Part shown: positions 1-11,060 of the stretch, in pieces
Layout: every line of letters begins with the position of its first letter
How positions within the stretch are numbered: the first letter of the stretch is position 1
Origin: Podospora pseudoanserina
Lineage: Eukaryota; Ascomycota; Sordariomycetes; Sordariales; Podosporaceae
DNA: 64,000 nt
Assembly: GCF_035222485.1 (NCBI RefSeq)
Contig: NC_085923.1
Location: 2,418,001 to 2,482,000 of the forward strand
Direction: 5' to 3'
The notes under the pieces: model-generated
What the model was told of the DNA's origin: nothing
What the model saw: only the letters and a program-made list of their open reading frames with translations
Database searches by the model: none
Position numbers and translations under genes: made by a program

Positions 1-604
1 TAAGGCGTCGATGAGGGGGTTCGTGCACGTGCTAGAGTGGTGGAGGAGGAGCGGACTGCCGCTCAAGTACAGCGAGGCTGCGTTTGAGGGGGCGAGTTCG
101 AAGGGGCACATTCATGTTTTGGAGTGGTGGAGGGAGGCGAGCTTGCAGAACTCGGCCGTGGCGCTGAAGCCGGGGAAGGCGTTGCTGGGGGCGGCGCAGT
201 GGGGGATGGTGGAGGTGATTAGGTGGTGGGAGGAGAGCGGTATACCGGCGGGATATCACGAGGCGGTTTGCAAGATGGCGAGTCGGTGGGGGCAGGTGGA
301 GGTGCTGGAGTGTTGGAGGCGGCTGAGGGGGGATGACAAGCTGGAGTTTGATAATCAGATCTTGATGGAGGCGACGTATCATGCGCATATTCATGTGCTG
401 GAGTGGTGGAGGAAGTATGCTCATGGGGAGCTGCCGGGGATGAATGGGAAGAAGGGCAGGAGGGTGGAATACAAGACCATGGATGTGGAAGAGGCGCTGG
501 AAGATTCTCTTGGCGACCAGACAAAGGTCAGGAGATGGTGGGCGGAGAACGGGTTGAACTTGGGCCTGGGTACTACGGAGTGGATGAAGATCAAGGCTCT
601 TTGA
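1..604 (+). CDS. Ankyrin-like repeat protein, 3' part (5' end outside window)
   Basis: The reading frame is open from the left edge to a TGA at 602-604, so the visible part is the C-terminal end of a longer gene. The first ATG inside the window (11) need not be the real start. The protein is built from units of roughly 30-35 residues, each centred on a [HV]-VLEWWR-like core: HVLEWWRRSG, HVLEWWREAS, EVIRWWEESG, EVLECWRR, HVLEWWRKYA and VRRWWAENG. Helix-turn-helix units with a hydrophobic V-L/I-x-W-W core resemble the degenerate ankyrin repeats expanded in fungi and amoebae. That family assignment is by pattern only. A binding or scaffold role would be usual, but the partner is unknown. It converges on the tRNA methyltransferase gene, with only 73 bp between the two stop codons. 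Confidence 0.7.
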   Translation, partial: KASMRGFVHVLEWWRRSGLPLKYSEAAFEGASSKGHIHVLEWWREASLQNSAVALKPGKALLGAAQWGMVEVIRWWEESGIPAGYHEAVCKMASRWGQVEVLECWRRLRGDDKLEFDNQILMEATYHAHIHVLEWWRKYAHGELPGMNGKKGRRVEYKTMDVEEALEDSLGDQTKVRRWWAENGLNLGLGTTEWMKIKAL

Positions 605-677
605 AGTAAAATAATAGGCAGGACAAGTCATTCGAAGCTCATGAGTTGGTCTTGGCATGTGATGCTTTTGTGGCTGT

Positions 678-1884
678 CTATTTGGCAACTACCGGCTTCC
701 CATAGGCACCTCCATTCTGCCTCCTCAACTCAATAGCCCGTTTGTAAGGCGGCGCAGTAGGTGGTTGCACAGGAGGCAGAGAAACGTGACCGGCTGCGAG
801 CTTATAAGAGGCATCAGAATCGAAAGCCGAAAGGTCACCGCAGGCGATGAAAGGGGCTATCCATCTGTTCTTGTTATCGCTTCCGGAAAGGTCCTCGAGG
901 ATAACCTCAGTGATACCATCATCACCCGCTTTTGATGGCTCAGACTGCGAGATGGGGTCTTGCTGTTGCTCTTGCAACTCAGCCAGCCGGCTACCCACGC
1001 CCAAGGGCTCCTCCAGGCTGGCCTTGAAACCCTCTGGCGGCTGAAAGTTGATGCAGACGATGAACGCTTCCACACTGCTCGCACGGGAAGACCTTGGCTT
1101 GGCCACGTGGACTTTCTCGAAGAAGACCTTGAGCTGGGCGTAGAGGAGGTCCACGTTGCGGCCCCGGAAAATTTTGGCGACAAACTTTCCGCCTGGTTTC
1201 AACACGCAGAGGGCGAGGTTGAGGGCGGCGAAGAGGAGCTGGGATTGAACGTAGATGTCGAGGTCGTGTAGACCGGTGACATCAGGAGCACCGTCGCTGA
1301 TGACGAGGTCGACTGGGTGTTGGGCTTGTTGGTTGGTGGATGTTTCGGGGTCGTAAGATGGGTCCAGCGCTTTGAGGAGAAGGGGGACGGTGGCGGGGTG
1401 GGTGATGTCGGCTCGGAGGGTGATGACGCCCGGGAGGGGGCTGATGGGCTGGAGATCGATGGAGACGATCTTGACGTCTGGCCTGGCGGTGGTTTCATCT
1501 TGTGTGTTGGCCATTTCAACGTCTTGCTTCGTTTCTTGCTGGCTGTCCTCTTGGGAGGACGCTGATGGGATTAAGTTGAGCATCCTCTGACGGAACTGGG
1601 CTTCACGGTCTTCCCAGGCACAGCGGCCGAATTTTTCATTTTTGATCAGGACTCTGGAGAGAACTTGAGACCAACTGCCCGGGGCAGCACACAGGTCTAC
1701 AACTCTGGTGACATTTTCGAAGAGGTTGAATTCTGAGACACAAGTTAGTTATGAGTTTGGGTACCAAGTCGTTGAACATACCCTCATCCAACTGGAGGAG
1801 CTTGAAAGCACTTCTGGCGCGCCAGCCTTGTTCTTTGGCGAGCCGGTAATAGGCGTCGCGCTTGTCTTTTGACGATTTTCCCAT
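678..1884 (-). CDS. TRM7: tRNA (cytidine/guanosine-2'-O) methyltransferase TRM7 (FtsJ family)
   Basis: Two exons, 1884-1782 and 1732-678, are separated by a 49-nt intron (GTATGT...CAG) that contains a TAACTAAC branch-type sequence. Together they encode 385 residues. The N-terminus [20 protein letters not shown] followed by [13 protein letters not shown] is nearly identical to yeast Trm7. The SAM-binding block [16 protein letters not shown] spans the region after the splice, and [14 protein letters not shown] and [12 protein letters not shown] follow in the family order. The catalytic K-D-K-E lysines and aspartate lie within these blocks. The family methylates the 2'-O of residues 32 and 34 in the anticodon loop of tRNAs such as tRNA-Phe, with partner subunits in yeast. 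A low-complexity Gln/Ser/Thr insertion (around residues 65-100) and a C-terminal extension make it longer than the 310-residue yeast protein. It shares its upstream region with MAK5. Confidence 0.95.
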
Positions 1885-2627
1885 TCTGGCAGAAATATGA
1901 ACCCCGCAATGTGTGTGTCACCGAAGGTGAGTTTTAGTTTAAGTAAGGTAATAGAATCCAGGAAATTGGAGATAGATCCAGAATAAAAATATCTTGTGAG
2001 AAGAATTGGAGAGTCGAGTGAGATTCGATTTGGGACCTCACGAAGTAGCCGGTTGGGATGTGAGTGTTTAATGCAGGCTTACATGAAGCTTGAACTTTTT
2101 TGATGCCAAATTCAGTGCATCGCGGGGCAGGTAGTTGTGTAACTGAAATTCTAGCTAGCTGTTTCCGGCAGGCGGTGAGGTAATATAAGGGTTAGGGTTC
2201 TAGCATGACAGTTGCAAGTTGTCAGCCACGGCATATAAATGCTCATGTCGAGACTGAAAGATCTCATAAGTGAATCTTCCAGGAGTTGGGATGAGAATGC
2301 AATGCTCTCCACTGAGGACCATTTTGCGCTGCCGGGCTGAGAGCCATCCTTCTGTTCGGTAGCTGAACTGAACTTCCTAAAAAGTGGGTCCGCCAATTGT
2401 AAGTTTCCCATCATCGATTTTTCACTTTTCTCGCAGGGATATTTACTTCACCTTCGGCATCACATCTCAAAACACATCGATAGGTACGTTACGGTCGCTC
2501 ACATATCATCAAGGCGGTCTTATTCTGTTGATGTAAGCAAAACATCGCACAGCAGCTCCAACCTTTATCGAGGCCCTCTCTCAACTTTGCCTGACTCCCG
2601 CGCTACCGATTCTGCCAGTCTCATACA
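1885..2627. promoter_or_regulatory. Divergent promoter region between TRM7 and MAK5
   Basis: This 743-bp non-coding stretch lies between the start codons of two divergent translation-related genes. I see no extended open frame resembling a protein and no clear TATA box. A shared promoter is inferred from orientation only. Confidence 0.5.
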
Positions 2628-5008
2628 ATGGCGTTCGACAAGAAGAGAAAGCACTCCGGCGAGCAGGCGCAGGCCAAGCGCTCGCAATCAAAAGGCGGCC
2701 CAAAACGCCAAAAGACGCAAAATACGGAGAAACACTTTGTCCCCGTCGATGAGTTGCCATGGCAGACTGTTGAAGTTCCTGAGATGTTTGATGACGCCGA
2801 AGGGTTTTACGGCCTGGAAGAAATCCAGGGTGTTGATGTCGTCAGAGAGGGCGATGTTGTCAAATTTGTGAGTTTCAATGGCCTGGTTCATCTTGAGGCT
2901 CATAAGAAGTCTTACTCACGCTCATTTAGGTGGCTGCTGTGCCTAAAGGCAAAGCTGGCAAGAAGAAGGATGACAAGAAGGCTGAGGACCAAAAAATGGA
3001 GGACAATGAAGATGAATTCGAAGGCTTTGACGACACACCTGAGGAGGAGTCAACTCCAGTAGAGACCAAGGCCGGTGACCAAAAGAAGGAACCCAAGACC
3101 AAGAAGGACGCCAAGGACCAAAAGAAGGAGCCAAAGGAGGCAAAGAAAGATGGAAAGAAAGACGCCAAGAAGCAAAAGAAACCAGCGCCACAACCTACGG
3201 AAGATCCCGAATTGGAGTCGAATCTGTTCACCAGCCTCGACACCTTACCTGATATCGAACCAGAGGAAGACGTTGATACATCCGAATGGGCGCCACTTGA
3301 GTTGTCGCCTGACCTGGTAGCAGCGATTGGAAACCTCAGATTCGGCAAGCCAACACCGATTCAGGCACGCGCTATTCCAGAAATAATCAACGGTCACGAT
3401 GTTATTGGTAAAGCGTCCACGGGTTCCGGCAAGACCTTGGCCTTTGGGATTCCCATTGTGGAAAAGTGGCTTGCGAAGCAGGCAGAGGGAAAGGAGGACG
3501 AGAAGAAACACCCAATCGCCATGATCCTTTCACCAACAAGAGAATTGGCTCATCAGATTTCGGATCATTTGAAGAAGCTTTGCGATGGTCTTACCGAGTC
3601 GCCTTATATCTGCTCAGTCACTGGTGGTTTGGCTATTCAGAAGCAGCTGAGGCAGTTGGAGAAGGCAGATATCATCATCGGAACACCTGGTCGTCTGTGG
3701 GAGGTCATCAGCACAGAAATTGCCGTAATGAACTCGATCAGGCAGATCGACTTCCTCGTGGTGGATGAGGCTGACCGCCTGCTCAAGGATGGCCAGTTTA
3801 AGGAAGCAGAGGACATCATCAAGGCCTTGGACCGGACGCGTCCCGGTGAGGAGGCTGAGGAAGATTCGGATTCCGACGAAGAGCCTACGCCCAAACACAA
3901 CCGCCAGACCCTGGTCTTTTCTGCCACCTTCAACAAGGCCCTCCAGCAGAAGCTCGCCGGCAAGGCCCGCTACAACCTCATGGGAGAAGCTGAGTCCCTC
4001 GAGCACTTGCTCAAGAAGCTCAACTTCCGGGAGGCCAAGCCCAAGTTCATCGATGCGAACCCCGTCTCCCAGATGGCCGACAAGCTGAAAGAAGGTCTCA
4101 TCCACTGCGGTGATCTCGAGAAGGACCTCTACCTCTACGCCGTCCTCCTCCTCCAACCCACCCGCCGTGCCCTCGTCTTCACCAATGCGATCAACACCGT
4201 CCGCCGCCTCACCCCCTTCCTCCAAAACCTCGGTCTCCCCGCCATCTCTCTCCACTCCGACATGGAGCAAAAAGCCCGTCTCCGCTCCCTCGAAAAGTTC
4301 AAGGCCGACCCACCCAAGAACGCCAACCCCGGCTCCTCCGTTCAGGCTCCCATCCTGGTAGCAACCGACGTCGCCGCCCGCGGTCTCGACATCCCCAACG
4401 TCGACCTCGTAATCCATTACCACGTCCCCCGCAGCGCAGACGACTACGTCCATCGCTCCGGTCGCACCGCTCGTGCGACTCAATCCGGCGTGTCGATCAT
4501 GCTCTGCGGCCCCAAGGAGGACATCCCCACCCAGCGCCTCATCACCAAGGTCCACGCCTCCACTGCTGCCTCCAGCGGCAAGCCCAAGAAGGACCTCTTG
4601 GGCGTCCAGACCATTGACATCGACAGGCGGCTGGTATCCCACCTCAAACCCCGCGTGACGCTCTCCAAGAAGATCACCGAGACGACGATTGCCAAGGAGA
4701 AGGGCGCAAAGGAGGATGACTGGCTGAAGAATGCGGCGGAGGAGCTGGGGATCGAGCTGGACGAGGATGAGTTTGAGAAGGTGGGCAGCTGGAAGGGGAA
4801 GGGAAGCGGGAAGAAGCAGCAGGAGAAGCAGGCGAGGGCGGTGGGGAAGCAGGAGGTGCAGAAGTGGAGGTGGGAGTTGAAGGAGTTGCTGAAGAGGCGG
4901 GTGAACACGGGGGTTAGTGAGAGGTATCTGAATGGGGTTGATGTGGAGGGGTTGCTGAGGGGGGTGAGGAGTGAGTTTTTGGGGCAGGTGGAGGGGTTGG
5001 GGCTTTGA
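2628..5008 (+). CDS. MAK5: ATP-dependent DEAD-box RNA helicase MAK5 (60S ribosome biogenesis)
   Basis: Exon 1 (2628-2867) and exon 2 (2930-5008) are joined across a 62-nt intron (GTGAGT...TTTAG), giving 772 residues. The N-terminus carries the Mak5-type segment with ELPWQTVEVPEMFDDAEGF. A highly charged Lys/Glu/Asp linker follows (about 85-170), then the helicase core. Visible motifs are the Q motif GKPTPIQARAIP, motif I ASTGSGKT, Ia PTRELA, Ib TPGR, II DEAD, III SAT, V ARGLD and VI HRSGRTAR. In yeast the protein works in the nucleolus on pre-60S particles. A Lys-rich C-terminal tail (GKGSGKKQQEK) is consistent with nucleolar location. The 3' end of the gene is strongly G-rich on the coding strand. 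A run of about 16 T follows the stop codon. Start choice: the first ATG in the homologous frame. Confidence 0.94.
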
Positions 5009-5518
5009 TATTTTTTTTTTTTTTTAGTTGAAAGATAATGTGTCCTTTAATCAAATAGCAAAGTGGTTCTGGAATTAATTTTGAAAATTGTGGATATTTT
5101 CCCAAGAGTTACCACTTACCTCAAGTCAAGCCTCATCAACCTCACTGTCTCCGGCAAATCCTGCCAAGACCCCGGCCCGATGCCGGTGTTCAGGGTGAGT
5201 CACCAAGGCCCGTCCCGGCGGGTTAACGGGAATGTGGAATACTTCTAGAACAACCAAGGCTTTATCATGCATGAATGCAGGTCCATACTTTGTAGATTCG
5301 CTACCCTCCCACCTTCCTTGTCAATGTTAGGGCGTGATGGATATATGACTCCTTCCAGCTTGATATCTGCAACTATAAAAGCTTTGGAATTTCAACTAAC
5401 AAAGACTTTTGGTCTTATCTCATTTCAACAGTTGACTCTCTCATCACTCTGAACTTGCCATCCCCACTCATCCCATCTTATTGTTCATCCAGTCTCATCA
5501 GCTTCACCGACCTCCAAG
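5009..5518. other. Intergenic region downstream of MAK5, upstream of the GNAT gene
   Basis: About 510 bp. It begins with a poly-T tract just after the MAK5 stop and ends with a pyrimidine-rich leader (CATCCCCACTCATCCCATC). Nothing gene-like is seen. Confidence 0.4.
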
Positions 5519-6172
5519 ATGTCTCAACCAACTGAGCACAAATCATGGACAAAGACTGTCGGCACCACAAGCAGCAAGAGCCTCACATGCACAGTCTCCA
5601 CCGATCCCACCCTCATCTCCCTCGATGCCCTCTCCGCAGCCTTCAACTCAGACTTCATCTACTGGTCCAAACCCCTCACCCACGCCCATCTCCAGACTCT
5701 AGTCCAAAACTCACTTTGCCTCGGTCTCTATGATGGTAGTACCCCAAAATCACCTCACAATCCCAAGTTTTCTTTTTATAAAAAAGTAAAACTTAAATAA
5801 TAAAAAAAGAAAGAAAAAAAGAGACTTACACAAACTGACACCATTTGTATCTATATAGAAGAAAAAGAACTAATAGGCTTCGGCCGCCTGATAACCGACC
5901 GACTCACCTTCGCCTACCTCACAGACGTCTACGTCCTCCCCTCCCACCAAGGCAAAGGACTGGCCAGATTCATGATGTCCTGTCTGGACGAGATAGTCTC
6001 CGAATGGGACGAGCACCTGAGACGCTTACTCCTCTTTACCCGAGACGAGGAAGCTGCCAAGCTCTACAAACACACCCTCGGGGCACAAGACGTGAGGGAG
6101 ACCGGCACAGGAAAGCTAATCTGCATGGAGAGGGTCGGTGGCGGAAACACCTTCCAGGCACCAGATCACTGA
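5519..6172 (+). CDS. GNAT-family N-acetyltransferase
   Basis: Two exons, 5519-5735 and 5859-6172, encode 176 residues. The 123-nt intron (GTAGTA...TATAG) is very A-rich and joins GATG to AAGAAAAAG in phase 1, giving the continuous segment LYDGEEKELIGFGRLITD or close to it. After the splice the GNAT core is clear: beta strand LIGFGRLITDRLTFAYLTDVYVLPSHQGKGLARFMM, here cited in parts. DVYVLPSHQGKGLA matches motif A (Q/R-x-x-G-x-G/A), which holds the acetyl-CoA pyrophosphate. LLLFTRDEEAAKLYKHTLGA matches the motif B tail. The N-terminal part has FIYWSKPLTHAHLQTLVQNS, typical of small fungal stand-alone GNATs. The substrate cannot be read from the sequence. Confidence 0.88.
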
Positions 6173-6462
6173 GATGATAGTACACCAAAAACAATCAGTA
6201 ATCTCGCGTGAGCTTGATGAGTAAACAAAATGTTACCTGTCTCGAATTTGCAAACTTACTTGTCAAATAACGAACAACATTGCCAGCGTGGCCGCCCATC
6301 TTAAATTGAGATTAATAGCAACCAACATGACCTCGCCCAATATCTTCAGCACGAGCACCAGGCTTCCTCAAGCTGCCCCTTGGCCGCTCGGCAGCATATC
6401 AACGCAAAGCTAGCCCGGTAAATAAACTCCGTTCCATGTCACCAGAGATCGCCACCCCAAAA

Positions 6463-8009
6463 TCAGTACTTCTCATCGTACTCCTCGTCCATCTCCAGCT
6501 CCGAGTCCGAGTCGTTCTCCAGCTTGTCCAGCTTCTCATTCAGAGCAGCCTTTTCCAACAGACACCTGGGTGTGCCCTCCGGGACAGCCTTTCTCTTCTT
6601 TCTGAACATTTTCTCGCCATTCGCGGCATACTCATTGTCCAGAATCTGAATAAGGGCCTCGATATCCGCTTCAACATCCCAAAATGCGTCAAAGTAATGC
6701 TGGCCGACTTTGTCGAGAGCGGCATCATGATGAGCCTGCTGACCGACCTTCGCAGCCACCAGGCCAAAGTAGCCGACAAGTTGTGTTTCCTCGAGGGTTC
6801 CCGAGACGGCCTCTTGAACATGGCCTCGGAGTTTGTGACGAGTAGCGGCACTCCTCAAACGAATGTGGCCAGCCATAGTCCTGGCTATGCATTCGAAGAA
6901 ATTAACATCACCAGACACTGGGTGATACGAGTCAGTACAGCTTCACATGCTCCTTTTGGAGGCGGACTTACTGGACTCTTTCTTGCTCCCGAAGGTCTTG
7001 TCGGTTATGACCATGTTCAAGTACTTGGGCCGGTTGAGGATTCGACGGAGGATCCGCATGAAGAAAAAGCGGCTGCGGCCCAGGCCAACATTCCGATTCA
7101 GAATGTTGAGGATGGCTCTAATTGAGTTGTTGGTGGCAAGTGCATGACGGATGCTCTCCTCAATCAGAGCCTCCACGTTCTCCTCTTCCTCTGCACCAAA
7201 CGGCTGCCTCAATGCGCCGCTGGCAGTTTTGCGGACCTCGGCGAGCTCCTGCTGAGCCTGGCGCAAGAGGTGCTTGGTGCACTCCACCACGGCCCCTTTG
7301 GGACAAGAATCGTGACAAGTATCCCCTTTACGAAGGCCCTCGAGGTTGGTGAGCTGGGGTGAGGATCGAATATCAGCATAGCATACAGAACTAGCATAGA
7401 GCATAAGAAGATCGGCTTACATCGCGCAGAACGTAACTGATGTTGTAAGCTGGGAGCTCCATCTGCTGCTGGGTGGGCTTATGCGACCAACCCTTGAGCC
7501 AGTACCGTGAGAAGGCAGTGGAATAGCCCCAACTGGGTTCCAACTTCCACGTCACAAAGTCAATCTGAATCTTGTTGCGAGATGCATCAAGACAGGGCCA
7601 TAAAAGCTGTTTCGATAGCTCGTTGAAGTATGAGCGGCAATTGCTCTCGCTTGCGAGCTTTTCGGAGCCGCCGTCGGTGGTTGTAAAGAGAAGCTGACAG
7701 GACATCAGGTCTGCGTTTTGCTCGACAGAGTTTGAGGGGTTTGGTACTTACGTTGAGGGCCACATAGGCCAGGCCTTCTCGACCAGGCAGGGGCGAAATT
7801 GGGGTCTCGGGGGTGGGTTCCTGAACGGTGATCTCCCAGCCGACACTCGGAGTCCAGGTTGTATCTATGAAGTAGTCGGCGAGAATTTTCGTGGCGGAGT
7901 AAACCTTGTCGGGCCTAAGGTAGCACCATCCTTTGAAGTTGAGCTCGAACTTGTCAAATTCAGTTCTGTTCTCGTCCCATCTGGGTATCAGGCAATCAGA
8001 GCGCTCCAT
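6463..8009 (-). CDS. Hypothetical protein, four exons, family not recognised
   Basis: Exons 8009-7752, 7693-7421, 7353-6972 and 6917-6463 join in frame (phases 0, 0, 1) to 455 residues. All three introns are short (54-67 nt) GT-AG introns, and the coherent frame across four exons argues for a real gene. The start ATG gives MERSDCLIPRWDENRTEF. The first half is rich in aromatic residues (FNFKGWCYLRPDKVYS-type stretch, LEPSWGYSTAFSRYWLKGW). The middle has four cysteines and a basic helix (RSRFFFMRILRRILNRPKYLN). The last exon has FFECIARTMAGHIRLRS, a His-rich stretch QQAHHDAALDKVGQHYFDAFWD, a basic KMFRKKRKAVPEG and an acidic tail (DSDSELEMDEEYDEKY). No signal peptide or membrane span is seen. 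I do not recognise the family. It converges on the GNAT gene (290 bp between stop codons). Confidence 0.7.
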
Positions 8010-10554
8010 GGCTGCTGTCCGATGTTTCCAGATGACAGAGGACACCGAGAGCAGAGCAGAGCAGAGAGTGGGAGGAAGGGGGAAAGAGCAATGGTAGCTT
8101 TTTGTGGTGGGCCTCCCCACACAAGAAACCTTAATGATGGCGATGTGTGACGCTGGCGACCAAGATAAGGAAGCCACGACCGGTATACACGAGACGCCCC
8201 GGGGTCCTCTTTTTAGGTTGGCACGAGATGGCGCCAGGCAGGCCGCAGGCACGAGAAAGCATGTGATGATGTGAGGCTTGACATGTCCAGCTTCTCCCCC
8301 CAACACCTCCGGTTCCCCAAGGATGAAAGGCCGCCGTTTTATCTTTTAGAGGCCGGCGCGAGTGAGTCGGATGGGGGAGGGGCGACATGGTGGAACGGCA
8401 TCACCACCACATGACGTCTCACTATCTCCAACATGATAGGCTCCCCTCGACAGCAAACACGATGCACTCACCCACTCGCCCACCGGCAAGGCAATGGGCA
8501 GCAGCGTCGACGGCAGCACGCACGCACACACGCACACACACACGGAGCCTCCTGTGTAACCATCATGCACCTGCTCGCCGTCCCTGATAGCAACCCTCGA
8601 GTCGTCTACCACCTAGACGTGTGTGTAACTTTCTTCATCTGGATAATAAAAGAGTCATGCTCTCGGCTATCGTGTTATTGGATTGGTCCAAGTTCTTTCT
8701 GTTTTCTACATCTTTAAACGCTTGGGTGCACACTATCCGCGACTCGGTCTGTATGTTGCCGGCTGATCTGATCCTTCGGAAGGGATGGACACGGGATGCC
8801 CACGGGATCACACCTCCTCCGCTGCCTCAAGAAGAGATATGCTATAGGTGCGCAGGTCGTGCTTCCCTTGCATATGTATAATGTATGGCAAATTCCAACT
8901 CCACCCGATCAAGAGCCTTCTCCATGACTGGCTCATCTTGACCGGCCTGAGAAGGTGGCTTGTCCTTTTTGTCCACGCTGTTCAACATCCCACGCAGTGT
9001 GTCTATTTTCGACGTTGACATCCATCTCTCTCACAGGTTCGATCACATAATCATGGGTAAACAGGAACTGCAACCTCACAATTCTGCCCTGCAACCCTAC
9101 CCAGCAAACCACGCGAGCCACACCAAGGCGGGGAAAGCTTGCAGCTGCCATGTCACGAACCTGTTCCAGACCCCCGTCCAGAAGAGATCGGATCGAGTGT
9201 CAGACGGTAGGGCAGAGAAGAAGCAAAGAAAAGAGGGGAGGGTAGCAATTTTATGTGGTTGTCACGGTCCGCTGCCCGCTTATTTCTGTCGTGCTCCATG
9301 CCACATCCATCCGACTTTCACATGGAGAGGAGGGGCAGAAATCAACAGAGGGGGCTGACCAGCTGCTTTTTGAGCTTGCCCTCCACCACAAAGGTCAGAT
9401 AATCGATGGCCCATCTTTTCAAACTTTCCGCAGGTTCGAGGGTTTACCACAAAACACTCAACAGCTCGCTCCGTAACGCAAGTAGGCATAATTCTGTTCA
9501 GCCCTCTCATATCACCTCTCTGCCCTTCCCGAACTCTAGACCCCATCTGAAAGTGCCCCGCATACCATGATCCTTCTTAGTATCATCAACGCCGTGATTT
9601 CACCTCTCTCTGCACACTGGGTCAGACGCAGTGACATGTCGCAAAACTAGGTTTCCAGCAACCGGGTTATTGGCTTTCTGGGGGTAGGTTATTCACATTC
9701 ATTCCTCTCCGAGTCTCGAGCCATGGCTTTTGCCTCCTATTTCACCCCACACTCCAACTGACGTGATGATTAGACATGCTTCAAGCCACATACCAAACCT
9801 TTTGAAAATTCCATGACGTTCCAGACGCCGCAAGGCTTATCTCCTTCGTATAACTTACCTATCGAGACATGGCTTGAATGTGGTCAACAGAGTGCCGTTC
9901 GTGCAGAGCTCCTGATTGACCATTTTACCTATCAAGGGAAAGAAACACTTCTCGATAGAAAATAGACCAGGCCTACTAACTGAGGAGAAAATTGGGCGGT
10001 GGTAGGTTAACTAATGCTGTCATCGGTTGTAGATCCGGGGGGGTCTGTATCTTGACGAAATACTTCTTTCGATGGGTGATAATCTCGTCTGTGCCGAGAT
10101 AGCTCCCATGACAGCTCGTCTCTGAAGCCTGGGCCAAGCCAAGTTCAGCTATCGTGATGGATTCAATCCCCACCTGGCTGCTTCTCGATGGAGGTCTTCT
10201 CATAATCGTCAATATCTGACATGAGCAAGCTCTAGGAACAATTGTCAACCATAACATCAGCACAGGATCCCAAGTTTAAGATAAAGCAAAGACAGCTCTG
10301 TTGCCTATTCTTCAAACCACGCTCCTTTACACTACAAAATAAGAAACCAGATGAAAAAGAACCGAAATATATAACCAAGACGCTCCTTAGACACAGAGAA
10401 AAGCCAGTTACTATATATATAGCCAAGGGGATTAAATACTCGGGAAAGATAAGAGACCCTGACATCCAAAGAATGTGCACTGAAGAGTTCCCCGTGTGTT
10501 GATGTAGCTTTGCACAGGGAAGAGGAAGAGAGATGGGACACGCCGGTTTACCGT
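8010..10554. other. Non-coding stretch, 2.5 kb
   Basis: This holds the upstream region of the hypothetical gene and the downstream region of the Lys-rich gene. I see only short, unconvincing open frames and one CA-rich simple repeat (8515-8544). No RNA gene is recognised. Confidence 0.4.
8515..8544. repeat. CA-rich simple repeat (CACG/CA mix)
   Basis: An imperfect (CA)n tract of about 30 bp interspersed with CG, in non-coding DNA. Confidence 0.7.
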
Positions 10555-11060
10555 TTATTTGGCAGCAGCAGCCTCCTTCTTCTTGGTTGTTGTCTTGGGC
10601 TATCAGGAAGATATGGTTAGTTGTGTCTTGGGTTATGCCAGGAGGAGAGAGAGTTGTCTCACCTTCTCAGCTTTCTCGACCTTCTCAACCTTCTCGGCCT
10701 TTTCAGCCTTCTCAGCCTTCTCGGGCTTGTCGGCCTTCTCCGTCTTCTCGGCCTTCTCGGCGGCCTTCTTGGGCGCGGCCTTCTTGACAGCAGCCTTGGC
10801 CTGAAAGTCAGAAAGTTAGCCCGATTGTGCCTGATATGTCCTCCACACAACCTGAGGCGCAGCCGACATACCTTCTTCGCAACAGTCTCCTTCTTGGGGG
10901 CGGCCTTCTTCTTGGTTACACCGGTGGGTTTGGCGCCCTTGGTCTCCCCCTTCGCAGCCTTGGGCTTGGTGGTCCTCTTCACGGCAGGAGCGGTGTCGAC
11001 AGTCTGAAAGACACGCGGCTTGGAGTTGCCGGTGGACGAACGGGTTCCTTCACGAGCCAT
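10555..11060 (-). CDS. Small Lys/Ala/Glu-rich basic protein (histone H1 tail-like composition)
   Basis: Three exons, 11060-10872, 10800-10663 and 10599-10555, are joined across GT-AG introns of 71 and 63 nt, both in phase 0. They give a 123-residue protein. It starts MAREGTRSSTGNSKPRVFQT, followed by VDTAPAVKR and a Lys/Ala/Pro segment with KPKAAKGETKGAKP and KKKAAPKKE, much like a histone H1 C-terminal tail. Exon 2 is a run of eleven tripeptides of the form (A/T/V/P)-(E/D)-K, which would favour a long charged helix. Exon 3 ends in PKTTTKKKEAAAAK. No globular H1 domain is present, so this is not a standard H1. A nucleic-acid-binding or chromatin-associated role is possible by composition only. 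Exon boundaries falling exactly between residues and the intact frame support coding. Confidence 0.75.

Noticed and set aside
3614-4642. 342-residue open frame on the minus strand inside MAK5
   Set aside because: Lies opposite the conserved helicase motifs, with biased Gly/Glu/Val composition expected of an antisense shadow.
8960-9358. 132-residue open frame in the 2.5 kb gap
   Set aside because: No recognisable motif or leader, and codon use is unlike neighbouring genes.
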